From: Algicola sp.
Lineage (GTDB): Bacteria; Bacteroidota; Bacteroidia; Flavobacteriales; Flavobacteriaceae
Direction: 5' to 3'
Assembly: GCA_018222915.1 (NCBI GenBank)
Contig: JAAEZI010000013.1
Location: 1-37,160, forward strand
Length of the DNA stretch: 37,160 bases
Made by a program: the position numbers and the translations under genes. Under the pieces are notes generated by a model. That model ran no database searches and had not been told where the DNA came from. It worked only from the letters and a program-made list of their open reading frames with translations. Shown here piece after piece: positions 16,172 to 22,677 of the stretch. Within the stretch, counting starts at the first letter, position 1; each line of letters starts with the position of its first letter.

Positions 16172-17032
16172 TCAAATAAGTTCTAACTTATAACCCACAC
16201 CATGTACATTGGTCAGTTTAATAGAAGGATCATCTTTTAGCTTTTTTCTCAATTTTGAAATGTACGTATCTAAACTTCTACCAACAATAACACCATTGTC
16301 TTCCCAAACGCGTTTTGTCAGTTCATCTCTTTTAATCACTTGATTGGGTTGCGCAATAAATAATTCCAATAGTTCACATTCCTTTCTAGATAAACTAATC
16401 TCTTGTGCTTGTTTCACTAATTTATTCTGTTCAGGATAAAAATGATAACTGCCAATTTCAGCGTAATTAGAGGACGCATCGGTCGAGGTAGACATCGTAG
16501 ATTTATTTTTTGAATAATAAAAGATGAGTAAGACAACCGTAGTTAGGCAACCTAATAGGATAAAAGGATTCAAAGAACGGGTTTGAGGATTTAAAAATTG
16601 TACTTCAATTTGATAACAGGACTGAGGCAGGTAGCGACCACCACAAGGAATGATGGTTTGTTCTTGTGTTTTTTGCATTTCGTAACTATAAGCGACTTCC
16701 AAATCAGTGCATTGCAGCACCTCTACTCTATAATTAGCATCAATTCCTGCCAAGGCAAAACTACTGTCGATAACTTGCACTAATTCATTTGGCTCAAATG
16801 ATAATTCTTTTTCAAACGATAACTGATATTTATACTCTTCAGTCGCCACAATAGGGAAAATAATGGAGGTTGAATCATTTTGTTGCAACAATAACTGGTT
16901 ACCTGCCTCTCTCAATGCTATTTTTACAAGTGCAGGATCCTTACTTTCCGATTGATTAGTACATGCTAACAGTACACTGCATATCACGCTCAGGCTTATA
17001 ATCACGAATAATTGAAAGTATGTGTTTTTCAT
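16172..17032 (-). CDS. membrane-anchored winged-helix regulator with periplasmic domain
   Basis: With the ATG at 17032 the protein has 286 residues. The open frame extends to 17104, but that would cover the repeats at 17076-17106 and bury the signal sequence. Residues 5-23 are hydrophobic and end in a lipobox-like 'LLAC' (C24). Residues ~25-150 form a periplasmic region with three cysteines ('LQCTD', 'IPCGG', 'QSCYQ'). Residues ~154-173 are a membrane helix, and ~195-286 form an OmpR/PhoB-type winged helix ('LSRKECELLELFIAQPNQVI', 'RSLDTYISKLRKKLK', 'NVHGVGYKL'). There is no receiver domain. It resembles ToxR/CadC one-component regulators with the order reversed (DNA-binding end at the C-terminus). 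It is divergent from yceI, which it probably controls. Confidence 0.83.
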   Translation of the reverse strand: MKNTYFQLFVIISLSVICSVLLACTNQSESKDPALVKIALREAGNQLLLQQNDSTSIIFPIVATEEYKYQLSFEKELSFEPNELVQVIDSSFALAGIDANYRVEVLQCTDLEVAYSYEMQKTQEQTIIPCGGRYLPQSCYQIEVQFLNPQTRSLNPFILLGCLTTVVLLIFYYSKNKSTMSTSTDASSNYAEIGSYHFYPEQNKLVKQAQEISLSRKECELLELFIAQPNQVIKRDELTKRVWEDNGVIVGRSLDTYISKLRKKLKDDPSIKLTNVHGVGYKLELI

Positions 17033-17075
17033 AGTGACTGTAAATAACAGCATATTTAAGGAATTTTTGCAACCA

Positions 17076-17106
17076 TTGACACTTCTTTTACATTTTTTTG
17101 ACACTT
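17076..17106. promoter_or_regulatory. three direct repeats with 11-bp period, likely PhoB/OmpR-type operator
   Basis: TTGACACTT at 17076 and again at 17098 are identical, 22 bp apart. A 7-of-9 match (TTTACATTT) lies exactly midway, at 17087. Head-to-tail sites at 11-bp spacing are the known binding pattern of OmpR/PhoB winged-helix proteins, and such a protein is encoded divergently at once to the left. The last repeat overlaps the candidate -33 element for yceI. Confidence 0.62.
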
Positions 17107-17131
17107 TTCACTTGGGTCCCAGCTAGTTTTA
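17097..17131 (+). promoter_or_regulatory. candidate Bacteroidota promoter for yceI
   Basis: TTTG (17097-17100) and TAGTTTTA (17124-17131) match the -33 TTG and -7 TAnnTTTG elements, with one mismatch at the last -7 base and a 23-bp spacer (long end of the accepted range). It would give a leader of about 25 nt to the ATG at 17162. Confidence 0.32.
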
Positions 17132-17161
17132 CCGTCTAATCAAAATTAAATAGTTCTAATT

Positions 17162-17725
17162 ATGAAAACACCTATTGTATTACTTGCTTTGACATTTTTT
17201 GTGTTAACCAATGCTATAAGTCAAGAGCAGTTACCTATTGATAAACACAAGAGTACACTAAAATGGAGTGCTGATTACACCTTTTATTTTGGAGGTCATT
17301 ATGGATTGGTTGATTTTAAAGAAGGCTATTTCCTAAAAGAAAATGACGTGATTGTAGGCGGCGTATTTGTTATTGATATGAATACCATTACAAGTACTGA
17401 TATTAAAGACAAAGAACCTAATGAAAGCTTGGTGAATCATCTTAAAGATCCTGATTTTTTTGATGTATCCAACCATCCTTTGGCTCAATTAGTTATTAAA
17501 AGTGTGGACTACCATGATGCTACTCATATGAAAATTTTTGCAGACTTAACCATCGTAGGAAAAACATTGCCTATCGATTTTCAAGCGGAAGTAGATTATG
17601 AAAAGAAACAGATGACTACTAAGTTTAAAATTGATCGCATGCGCTGGAGCATTAACTATAATAGCAAATTAAGAGATGGTGCTATTTCTGATGCTATCGC
17701 CTTCGAAGTCAAACTCGTTCTTTAA
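17162..17725 (+). CDS. YceI-family periplasmic protein
   Basis: The 187-residue protein has a signal peptide (1-20, 'TNAISQ') followed by a YceI lipocalin-like domain ('HKSTLKWSADYTFYFGGHYG', 'VGGVFVIDMNTITSTDI', 'LKDPDFFDVSNHPLAQLVIK', 'ADLTIVGKTLPIDF'). YceI proteins form a beta-barrel that holds isoprenoid or other hydrophobic ligands in the periplasm; many are induced by acid or membrane stress, but the biochemical role is poorly defined. The gene is divergent from the membrane-anchored regulator, and a secreted protein of unknown function starts 10 bp after its stop. That makes a regulator / binding protein / partner module. The start is the ATG followed by a clean signal sequence. Confidence 0.92.
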   Translation: MKTPIVLLALTFFVLTNAISQEQLPIDKHKSTLKWSADYTFYFGGHYGLVDFKEGYFLKENDVIVGGVFVIDMNTITSTDIKDKEPNESLVNHLKDPDFFDVSNHPLAQLVIKSVDYHDATHMKIFADLTIVGKTLPIDFQAEVDYEKKQMTTKFKIDRMRWSINYNSKLRDGAISDAIAFEVKLVL

Positions 17726-17735
17726 ATCTATAACG

Positions 17736-18317
17736 ATGCATTACAAAATAATTATAATCGTTTTATGTCTCACATGCTGCGTTTACGGACAAAAGACATC
17801 AGAGAAACAGTTTTTAGAAACACCTGATGACCGTTGGATTTCTGAAGTCATTCACTTTCCATTTGGCTTTGCTCCAGACTTGAATTATGAAGGTTATGAA
17901 GCATTGCAATTCTCGAAAGAATGGTCTAATCAAAGCAGTCAGGAATTTTGGTCCTATGTCATAGCTTGGCATATAGCACTTGAACAACCTTTTACGTTAA
18001 CTGAGACGTCCAATAATCTGAAAGTATATTATGATGGTCTCATGAAAGCCGTAAATAAGGATAAAAGCTTTACAGTTCCTGAGACAACGGTGGAAATAAG
18101 CCCTAAAGGGCGACATCAGTATCAAGGTCGAATAACGATTTACGATTCATTCCACTCCTTACAAACGATGACACTTTATGTTCAAATATCGCATGTGTAT
18201 TGTGAGAAGAAGAATAATTATACGCCCTTGTTCTTTTTGTCGAGTCAACAGCATGACCATTCGGTATGGCAACGCTTAAAGAAGGTACGAGTGGTAGAAG
18301 ATTATTGCGAATTTTAA
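17736..18317 (+). CDS. secreted protein of unknown function, paired with YceI
   Basis: I do not recognise the family. With the ATG at 17736 the protein has 193 residues and starts with a clear signal peptide ('MHYKIIIIVLCLTCCVYGQK'). The open frame reaches back to 17676 inside yceI, but that part is not signal-like. The mature part is rich in Trp, Phe and Tyr ('DDRWISEVIHFPFGFAP', 'EWSNQSSQEFWSYVIAWHIA') and looks like a compact alpha+beta domain. It has a conserved-looking ending ('QHDHSVWQRLKKVRVVEDYC') and two late cysteines. It starts 10 bp after yceI and is surely cotranscribed, so it probably acts in the same periplasmic task. Confidence 0.85.
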   Translation: MHYKIIIIVLCLTCCVYGQKTSEKQFLETPDDRWISEVIHFPFGFAPDLNYEGYEALQFSKEWSNQSSQEFWSYVIAWHIALEQPFTLTETSNNLKVYYDGLMKAVNKDKSFTVPETTVEISPKGRHQYQGRITIYDSFHSLQTMTLYVQISHVYCEKKNNYTPLFFLSSQQHDHSVWQRLKKVRVVEDYCEF

Positions 18318-18401
18318 GTCATTTGATGCTGTATATAATGTCTATAGTATTTGGGAGTATCTTCGGGTCGTCAGTCATATGAGGCGCACTAACTAAACTT
18401 A

Positions 18402-18448
18402 AAAAAAGGAATAATAATCTTATGTGTAGCCTATGGTTTTTATTATTC
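18402..18448 (-). terminator. weak AT-rich hairpin terminator for the DUF4251 gene
   Basis: On the - strand, GAATAATAA (18448-18440) pairs with TTATTATTC (18417-18409) and is followed by C and T7 (18408-18401). The stem overlaps the stop codon of the gene ending at 18443. It is all A-T except one pair and has a 22-nt loop, so strength is doubtful. The rest of the 18318-18442 gap between the convergent genes shows nothing. Confidence 0.4.
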
Positions 18449-18994
18449 GGTGGTGAAGGGTTTTACTTTTCCAATGTAACGGATAGGAAATCGTTTACTC
18501 CCTTGTAACAAGATGTCACTCTTGAGATTTGGATATAATACAATGGATACGTTGAAATTTTCGTTATTACTCATAGCTTTAAAGGAAATCTTATAACTGT
18601 GGTTATCGTTTTGAACAACGGTATAATCTTCGACGGTACCTTCAAATGAAATACTACCATTGTCCGATCCATTATAACCTGAAGGCATTTGCACTTCACC
18701 GTAATAAGGCAATTTTGAACTCACCTTCTCACCTTTGAGTACTAATTCGTTCGGATTACCATGTAAATTGATCCGACTTGCATTATCTCCAGGTGGTAAT
18801 ATGCCAGCATTTTGAATGGCAACCATGGCCATAGTCGCCTGTGGATATGCCCAATCCGATTCAATTTGAAAGGATTGATTGGCCACCAGAGCGTCCAGTT
18901 TTTTAATCTGCTCTGGCGTTGCGTTAGTTTTTGAAGATCCACAACTTACGCAGAGCAAAATGACTATAAACAGCGATGTTATTTTAAATTTCAT
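18443..18994 (-). CDS. DUF4251 lipoprotein
   Basis: The 183-residue protein has a lipoprotein signal ('FIVILLCVSCGSSK', lipobox Cys at ~18). The mature domain fits DUF4251, a Bacteroidota family of small secreted proteins: 'LVANQSFQIESDWAYPQAT', then a Gly/Asn loop ('SRINLHGNPNELVLKG') and 'SKLPYYGEVQMPSGYNGSDN', ending in a beta-rich part. The function is unknown; the fold is probably an all-beta barrel like other small envelope lipoproteins. It is a single gene with its own weak terminator, convergent with the YceI pair and followed at distance by a PepSY-like gene on the same strand. The start is the ATG before the signal sequence. Confidence 0.85.
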   Translation of the reverse strand: MKFKITSLFIVILLCVSCGSSKTNATPEQIKKLDALVANQSFQIESDWAYPQATMAMVAIQNAGILPPGDNASRINLHGNPNELVLKGEKVSSKLPYYGEVQMPSGYNGSDNGSISFEGTVEDYTVVQNDNHSYKISFKAMSNNENFNVSIVLYPNLKSDILLQGSKRFPIRYIGKVKPFTTE

Positions 18995-19086
18995 AATTCA
19001 AATGATCCACTTAAATATACGATATTACCGACTTAAAACATTGTTATTTAACATTTTAAATAGTGATTTAATGTTCGTTACAAAGA

Positions 19087-19518
19087 TTAGCCATTAATGA
19101 TGTCACCATTAGCTCTAAACTCGACATCCTTGTTTTTTCCTTTTCTTTTAAACTCAACATCGTAAAAGGTGCCTTTTGAATGATGCTCTACTTTCTCAAC
19201 TTCTGTAATCTCTTCATCATCGTAATCAGCCTTAATTTTTTCTTTGATGGCCTTTGGTAAATCATCTTTGTCAATGCTAGTTTCCGTTTCAATCCACTGT
19301 CCGTTCTTAGAAAAATCAGCACGATATTTAATACCATCAATTTTGAAATGTGACTCATAGTTTCCATGGTCGTCTTTATGCCAATCGGGATCATTTTCTC
19401 CAGGATACATTTTTTGAAAAGTAGCTTTTACTGCTTCTGGAGCTTGGGCTATAACAGAATTCTGACAGCTAAAAATGGCCAGTATGATAAAAGTTAAAAT
19501 GGTGATATGCTTTGTCAT
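19087..19518 (-). CDS. PepSY-like exported protein
   Basis: With the ATG at 19518 the protein is 143 residues long and has a signal peptide ('ILTFIILAIFSCQNSVIAQ'). The longer open frame up to 19602 adds an unlikely leader. The mature part reads 'AVKATFQKMYPGENDPDWHK', then 'YESHFKIDGIKYRADFSKNG', 'ETETSIDKDDLPKAIKEKI' and 'GTFYDVEFKRKGKNKDVEF'. This is the pattern of the putative beta-lactamase-inhibitor-like PepSY-like family (PF11396 type), common in Bacteroidota and of unknown function. A 'FSC' inside the signal could be a lipobox, but the 'VIAQ' cleavage site fits better. No obvious operon partner is present: the neighbours are an unrelated lipoprotein gene and a divergent small membrane gene. 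Confidence 0.85.
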   Translation of the reverse strand: MTKHITILTFIILAIFSCQNSVIAQAPEAVKATFQKMYPGENDPDWHKDDHGNYESHFKIDGIKYRADFSKNGQWIETETSIDKDDLPKAIKEKIKADYDDEEITEVEKVEHHSKGTFYDVEFKRKGKNKDVEFRANGDIING

Positions 19519-19694
19519 TATAATAAATTTAGGATTTTGTTCAATGTATGAAAAGGAAAGGAATAAGATGTGCTCAATACCTACCATTACGGTCGCTATC
19601 AAAAGAAGGTTATAAAGACAAACTTTTATGCATATAAGATAATACCTTCATTGGTTAGAGACTATATTGAGAACATAACAAAAAACCAAAAAAC

Positions 19695-19847
19695 ATGTCT
19701 TTATTAACAATTATTCTTAGTGTCCTTTTACCACCAGTAGCAGTTTTGCTAAAACATGGTGTTGGAAAGGATTTTCTTATCAATATACTTCTAACACTAT
19801 TAGGCTGGATACCTGGCGTTATTCATGCTATTATTGTTAACAAATAA
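19695..19847 (+). CDS. yqaE: YqaE/Pmp3-family small membrane protein
   Basis: This 50-residue gene is too short for usual ORF cut-offs. The product has two hydrophobic helices around a short polar loop: 'LLTIILSVLLPPVAVLL', then 'KHGVGKDF', then 'LINILLTLLGWIPGVIHAII'. This is the full signature of the UPF0057/Pmp3 family (LPPxxVxL..G....INI.LTLLGWIPG.IHA). E. coli YqaE has about 52 residues. Family members sit in the inner membrane; in yeast and plants Pmp3 limits cation influx and membrane hyperpolarisation. It is followed by a strong terminator, so it is monocistronic. The 176 bases upstream (19519-19694), shared with the divergent PepSY-like gene, show no clear promoter consensus. Confidence 0.92.
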   Translation: MSLLTIILSVLLPPVAVLLKHGVGKDFLINILLTLLGWIPGVIHAIIVNK

Positions 19848-19864
19848 TAGATGTAATGACATCT

Positions 19865-19896
19865 AAAAATGCTACTGAAAACTGTAGCATTTTTTT
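19865..19896. terminator. bidirectional intrinsic terminator, yqaE / DEAD helicase
   Basis: AAAAATGCTAC (19865-19875) pairs perfectly with GTAGCATTTTT (19884-19894) around an 8-nt loop, and T's continue to 19896. The A-run makes it active for the - strand gene as well. It overlaps the helicase stop codon (19895-19897). Confidence 0.88.
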
Positions 19897-21016
19897 ATAA
19901 GGTCATTTGCTTAAACTTGATATCCAAGTCTTTCTGAATACCCTGGATTTGCTGTTCCTCACCAGAAATAATCAAGGCGATTGAAGCTCCTGTTTTACCA
20001 GCTCTTGCTGTTCTTCCACTTCTATGCGTATAATATTCTAATTGGTCTGGTAATTGATGATGAATGACGAATGCCAAATTATTGACATCGATTCCTCGTG
20101 CAGATACGTCAGTAGAAACCAAAAACTGCAAGGATTCGTTCTTAAACGCTCTCATGACCTTGTCACGCTCTTTTTGCTGCATATCGCCTTGTAAGGCATC
20201 CACAGAAAAGCCTTCTGCTTTTAGTTTTTCAGTTAATTGATTAGTGCCTGCTTTTGTTCTACAGAAAATAATACCTCTGTCATCTGTATACTTATCCAAT
20301 AAACGCGTAATAATGTTTACTTTTTCCTTGATTGAAGTGACAATATAATGATGCGAAATATTAGCATTGACCAAGCTGTTCTTATCAATTTCAACTTGTA
20401 TGGCGTCACTAGACATGTACGTCTTGATAATCTTTTTGATGTCTTCAGGCATGGTTGCAGAAAACAACCAAGTATGACGTGTTCCAGTGGTATATTTCAA
20501 AATTTTGTTTAGGTCTTGTTTAAAACCCATACTTAACATTTCATCGGCTTCATCAAGTACCAAGGTGTCAATATTTTTTATTTGCACCTCTCCTCTTTCA
20601 ATAAAATCTAATAAACGTCCAGGTGTAGCAACAATGATATGGGTAGTACGCTGTAGACGCTTTAACTGAATGTCCATTTTTTCTCCACCATAAACCCCTT
20701 CCGCAAAAATCTTGTGATCACAGTACTTCGTAAATTTGAACAATTGCTTTTGAATTTGTTGTACCAATTCTCTTGTAGGTGCCAAGATTAAGGCTTGAAC
20801 TTCATCGTTTTTTGGGTCAATGTTTTGTAAAATTGGTAAACCATAAGCTGCCGTTTTTCCAGTACCTGTTTGTGCCAATCCGACAAAATCAGTATCGTTT
20901 TTAAGTAATACTGGTATGGCTTCTGATTGTATTTGTGTTGGTGTTTTTATATGGAGTTCCTTCAAGCCTTTTATTAATGGCTTTGAAATCCCTAAATCGT
21001 AAAAAGTTGTATCCAT
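19895..21016 (-). CDS. minimal DEAD-box ATP-dependent RNA helicase
   Basis: The 373-residue protein has all core helicase motifs: Q motif ('LHIKTPTQIQSEAIP', 21-35), motif I AQTGTGKT (48-55), Ia PTREL (80-84), DEAD (155-158), SAT (186-188), V 'STDVSARGIDV' and VI 'HRSGRTARAG' near 332-341. It unwinds short RNA duplexes with ATP in ribosome or mRNA metabolism. The protein stops shortly after the second RecA domain, without the basic tail or RNA-binding domain of RhlE, CsdA or DbpA, so the partner or specificity is unclear. It is divergent from the DUF1853 gene across a 76-bp gap and ends inside the shared terminator. The subfamily cannot be fixed by eye. Confidence 0.93.
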   Translation of the reverse strand: MDTTFYDLGISKPLIKGLKELHIKTPTQIQSEAIPVLLKNDTDFVGLAQTGTGKTAAYGLPILQNIDPKNDEVQALILAPTRELVQQIQKQLFKFTKYCDHKIFAEGVYGGEKMDIQLKRLQRTTHIIVATPGRLLDFIERGEVQIKNIDTLVLDEADEMLSMGFKQDLNKILKYTTGTRHTWLFSATMPEDIKKIIKTYMSSDAIQVEIDKNSLVNANISHHYIVTSIKEKVNIITRLLDKYTDDRGIIFCRTKAGTNQLTEKLKAEGFSVDALQGDMQQKERDKVMRAFKNESLQFLVSTDVSARGIDVNNLAFVIHHQLPDQLEYYTHRSGRTARAGKTGASIALIISGEEQQIQGIQKDLDIKFKQMTL

Positions 21017-21092
21017 AATGAATTGTAATTGAATGCAAAGGTATTGTTATTCGCTTAGCTTTCAGAATTAATATTCGTATTTTCGAAATTCT

Positions 21093-21902
21093 ATGTGTAT
21101 GAACCAAGATCATTTAAATCACCTTTATCAAGCCTACCTAAAAATAGCTCCTTTATGGGAAGGCTCTAACGTTTTTGATTTAGAACAATTAGCGCTTCCT
21201 GAGCTGAGTGAAAGTTATTTCGACCGAAAAATTGTCGGTCGTTTGCGACTCGGACAATTAGCAGAACAATTCGCGTTTCAAGAACTTTCCGCCTTGCCTA
21301 ATTATGAGATGTTATCTGAAAACATTCAAATTCAACATAACAAGCACACTTTGGGAGAGCTTGATGCACTAATCAAAGTACATGGTACGCCTATTCATTT
21401 AGAAATCGTTTATAAATTTTATGTCTATGATAGCAATTCTGGTTCTCAAGAATTAGATCGATGGATTGGTCCGAATAGGAAGGATAGTCTGATGGAGAAA
21501 TTAACAAAACTGAAAGACAAACAATTACCACTATTATATTCAGAAGAAAGTGCTAATCGTTTAAAAGCATTAGGATTAGAAGCATATAATTTTCAACAAC
21601 AGGTGTTATTCAAAGGACAATTGTTTGTCCCCATTGATAAAGACATCTCATTTAAATTGCTCAATAAAAACTGTGTCTCAGGCGTTTTTTATAAGAAACA
21701 TCAATTACAATCGTTGACGAACTGTCGCTTTTTTTTACCCACAAAATTGGACTGGTTCTTAGAACCACGTGCAGATGTAGAATGGATGGATTATGAGGCT
21801 TTCACTACTAAAACCAAGGAGCTATTGAATGAGCACAGATCGCCTTTATTTTGGGTAGATACTGGTGAACAACTATCGAAAGCATTCTTAGTATGGTGGT
21901 AA
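21093..21902 (+). CDS. DUF1853 family protein (nuclease-fold candidate)
   Basis: The 269-residue protein matches the DUF1853 pattern: 'RLGQLAEQFAFQELS' (N-terminal helix), 'TLGELDALIKVHGTPIHLEI' followed by 'VYKFYVYD', then 'WIGPNRKDSLMEKLTKLKDK' and a beta-rich C-terminal half. The 'GELD' plus 'HLEIVYK' strands look like the core of a PD-(D/E)XK nuclease, though the Glu-Lys spacing is not the classical E-x-K; the activity is inference. The protein lacks a signal peptide, so it is cytosolic. A second ATG at 21099 is possible as start. It is a single gene between a divergent helicase and a convergent DNA-repair gene whose stop is one base away. Confidence 0.8.
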   Translation: MCMNQDHLNHLYQAYLKIAPLWEGSNVFDLEQLALPELSESYFDRKIVGRLRLGQLAEQFAFQELSALPNYEMLSENIQIQHNKHTLGELDALIKVHGTPIHLEIVYKFYVYDSNSGSQELDRWIGPNRKDSLMEKLTKLKDKQLPLLYSEESANRLKALGLEAYNFQQQVLFKGQLFVPIDKDISFKLLNKNCVSGVFYKKHQLQSLTNCRFFLPTKLDWFLEPRADVEWMDYEAFTTKTKELLNEHRSPLFWVDTGEQLSKAFLVWW

Positions 21903-21903
21903 T

Positions 21904-22677
21904 CTAATTGGGTTGTTTTTCACTTAAATACTTCCAATAGCGCTTTGGAACATGACGTACATGAAGTTTCATATTTTTACGGGATTCGATATTAGTGCTT
22001 TTGAAATAATCCTGCCATAATTTTTGAAATTCTAGTTCTTGCGCTGTAAACATAGCTGTGTCATTTTTTGTCATATCGAAACCTTCAGGAAACGCCATTT
22101 GTATAATTTCCACAGTATTTAAATCATAATACAGACCATAACGACGCTTGATATCATAAATCATCCATTTCTGATCGGCATAACGACGTTTAAAATGCTT
22201 TGAGATTAAAGGAAGCACATTAAAATCGGGTTCAATAGAAGCAAAATATACCTGATCTTTGGTGAGTCTAAAGCGCACAAAGGCCTCCATACGGTGTTTC
22301 TCTCTACCAACTTTTTTAGCGGTTTGTGCCACTTTTAATACATATGGATTTGCATAGTTCTTATCCGCTTTAAGCTGATTGCCGAAGGCATACCTCACAT
22401 AGGACAGTAAGGTGTTTTCAATAGTGGCTTCCTCACTTAAAAAGGCATAGTACAATTGATAGCAACCCATTTTAGACAATTTGGATTTAAGTCCTTTCCA
22501 AACGCGATTGGCTTTATCAATATCGGTGATGACCGTTTCAAATTCAGAAAACAACCGCTCTTGTAGTTCAAATTCATTCTGAATATGTACTTGATCCAAG
22601 TTGTGTTCATAAATGTAGAATATACAACTCAAAAACCCATCGAAGGTACCATCGTAGATTAAATGTCGTTCTTGCAT
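21904..22677 (-). CDS. TIGR03915-type putative DNA-repair partner of the radical SAM protein
   Basis: The 257-residue protein has the typical beginning ('IYDGTFDGFLSCIFYIYEH') and core ('KKVGREKHRMEAFVRFRLTK', 'VYFASIEPDFNVLPLISKHF', 'RYADQKWMIYDIKRRYGLYY'). This family is known as the companion of TIGR03916 radical SAM proteins. In other bacteria a related domain is fused to a uracil-DNA-glycosylase-like (UdgX-type) domain, which supports a role in DNA repair; the glycosylase part is absent here. Its ATG shares one base with the stop of the radical SAM gene (TGATG), so the two are translationally coupled and should be made in equal amounts. The biochemical activity is not established. Confidence 0.87.
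   Translation of the reverse strand: MQERHLIYDGTFDGFLSCIFYIYEHNLDQVHIQNEFELQERLFSEFETVITDIDKANRVWKGLKSKLSKMGCYQLYYAFLSEEATIENTLLSYVRYAFGNQLKADKNYANPYVLKVAQTAKKVGREKHRMEAFVRFRLTKDQVYFASIEPDFNVLPLISKHFKRRYADQKWMIYDIKRRYGLYYDLNTVEIIQMAFPEGFDMTKNDTAMFTAQELEFQKLWQDYFKSTNIESRKNMKLHVRHVPKRYWKYLSEKQPN

Noticed and set aside
16172-17032. Classical two-component response regulator
   Set aside because: The winged helix is present but there is no receiver domain or phospho-acceptor Asp; membrane segments and a periplasmic part replace it.
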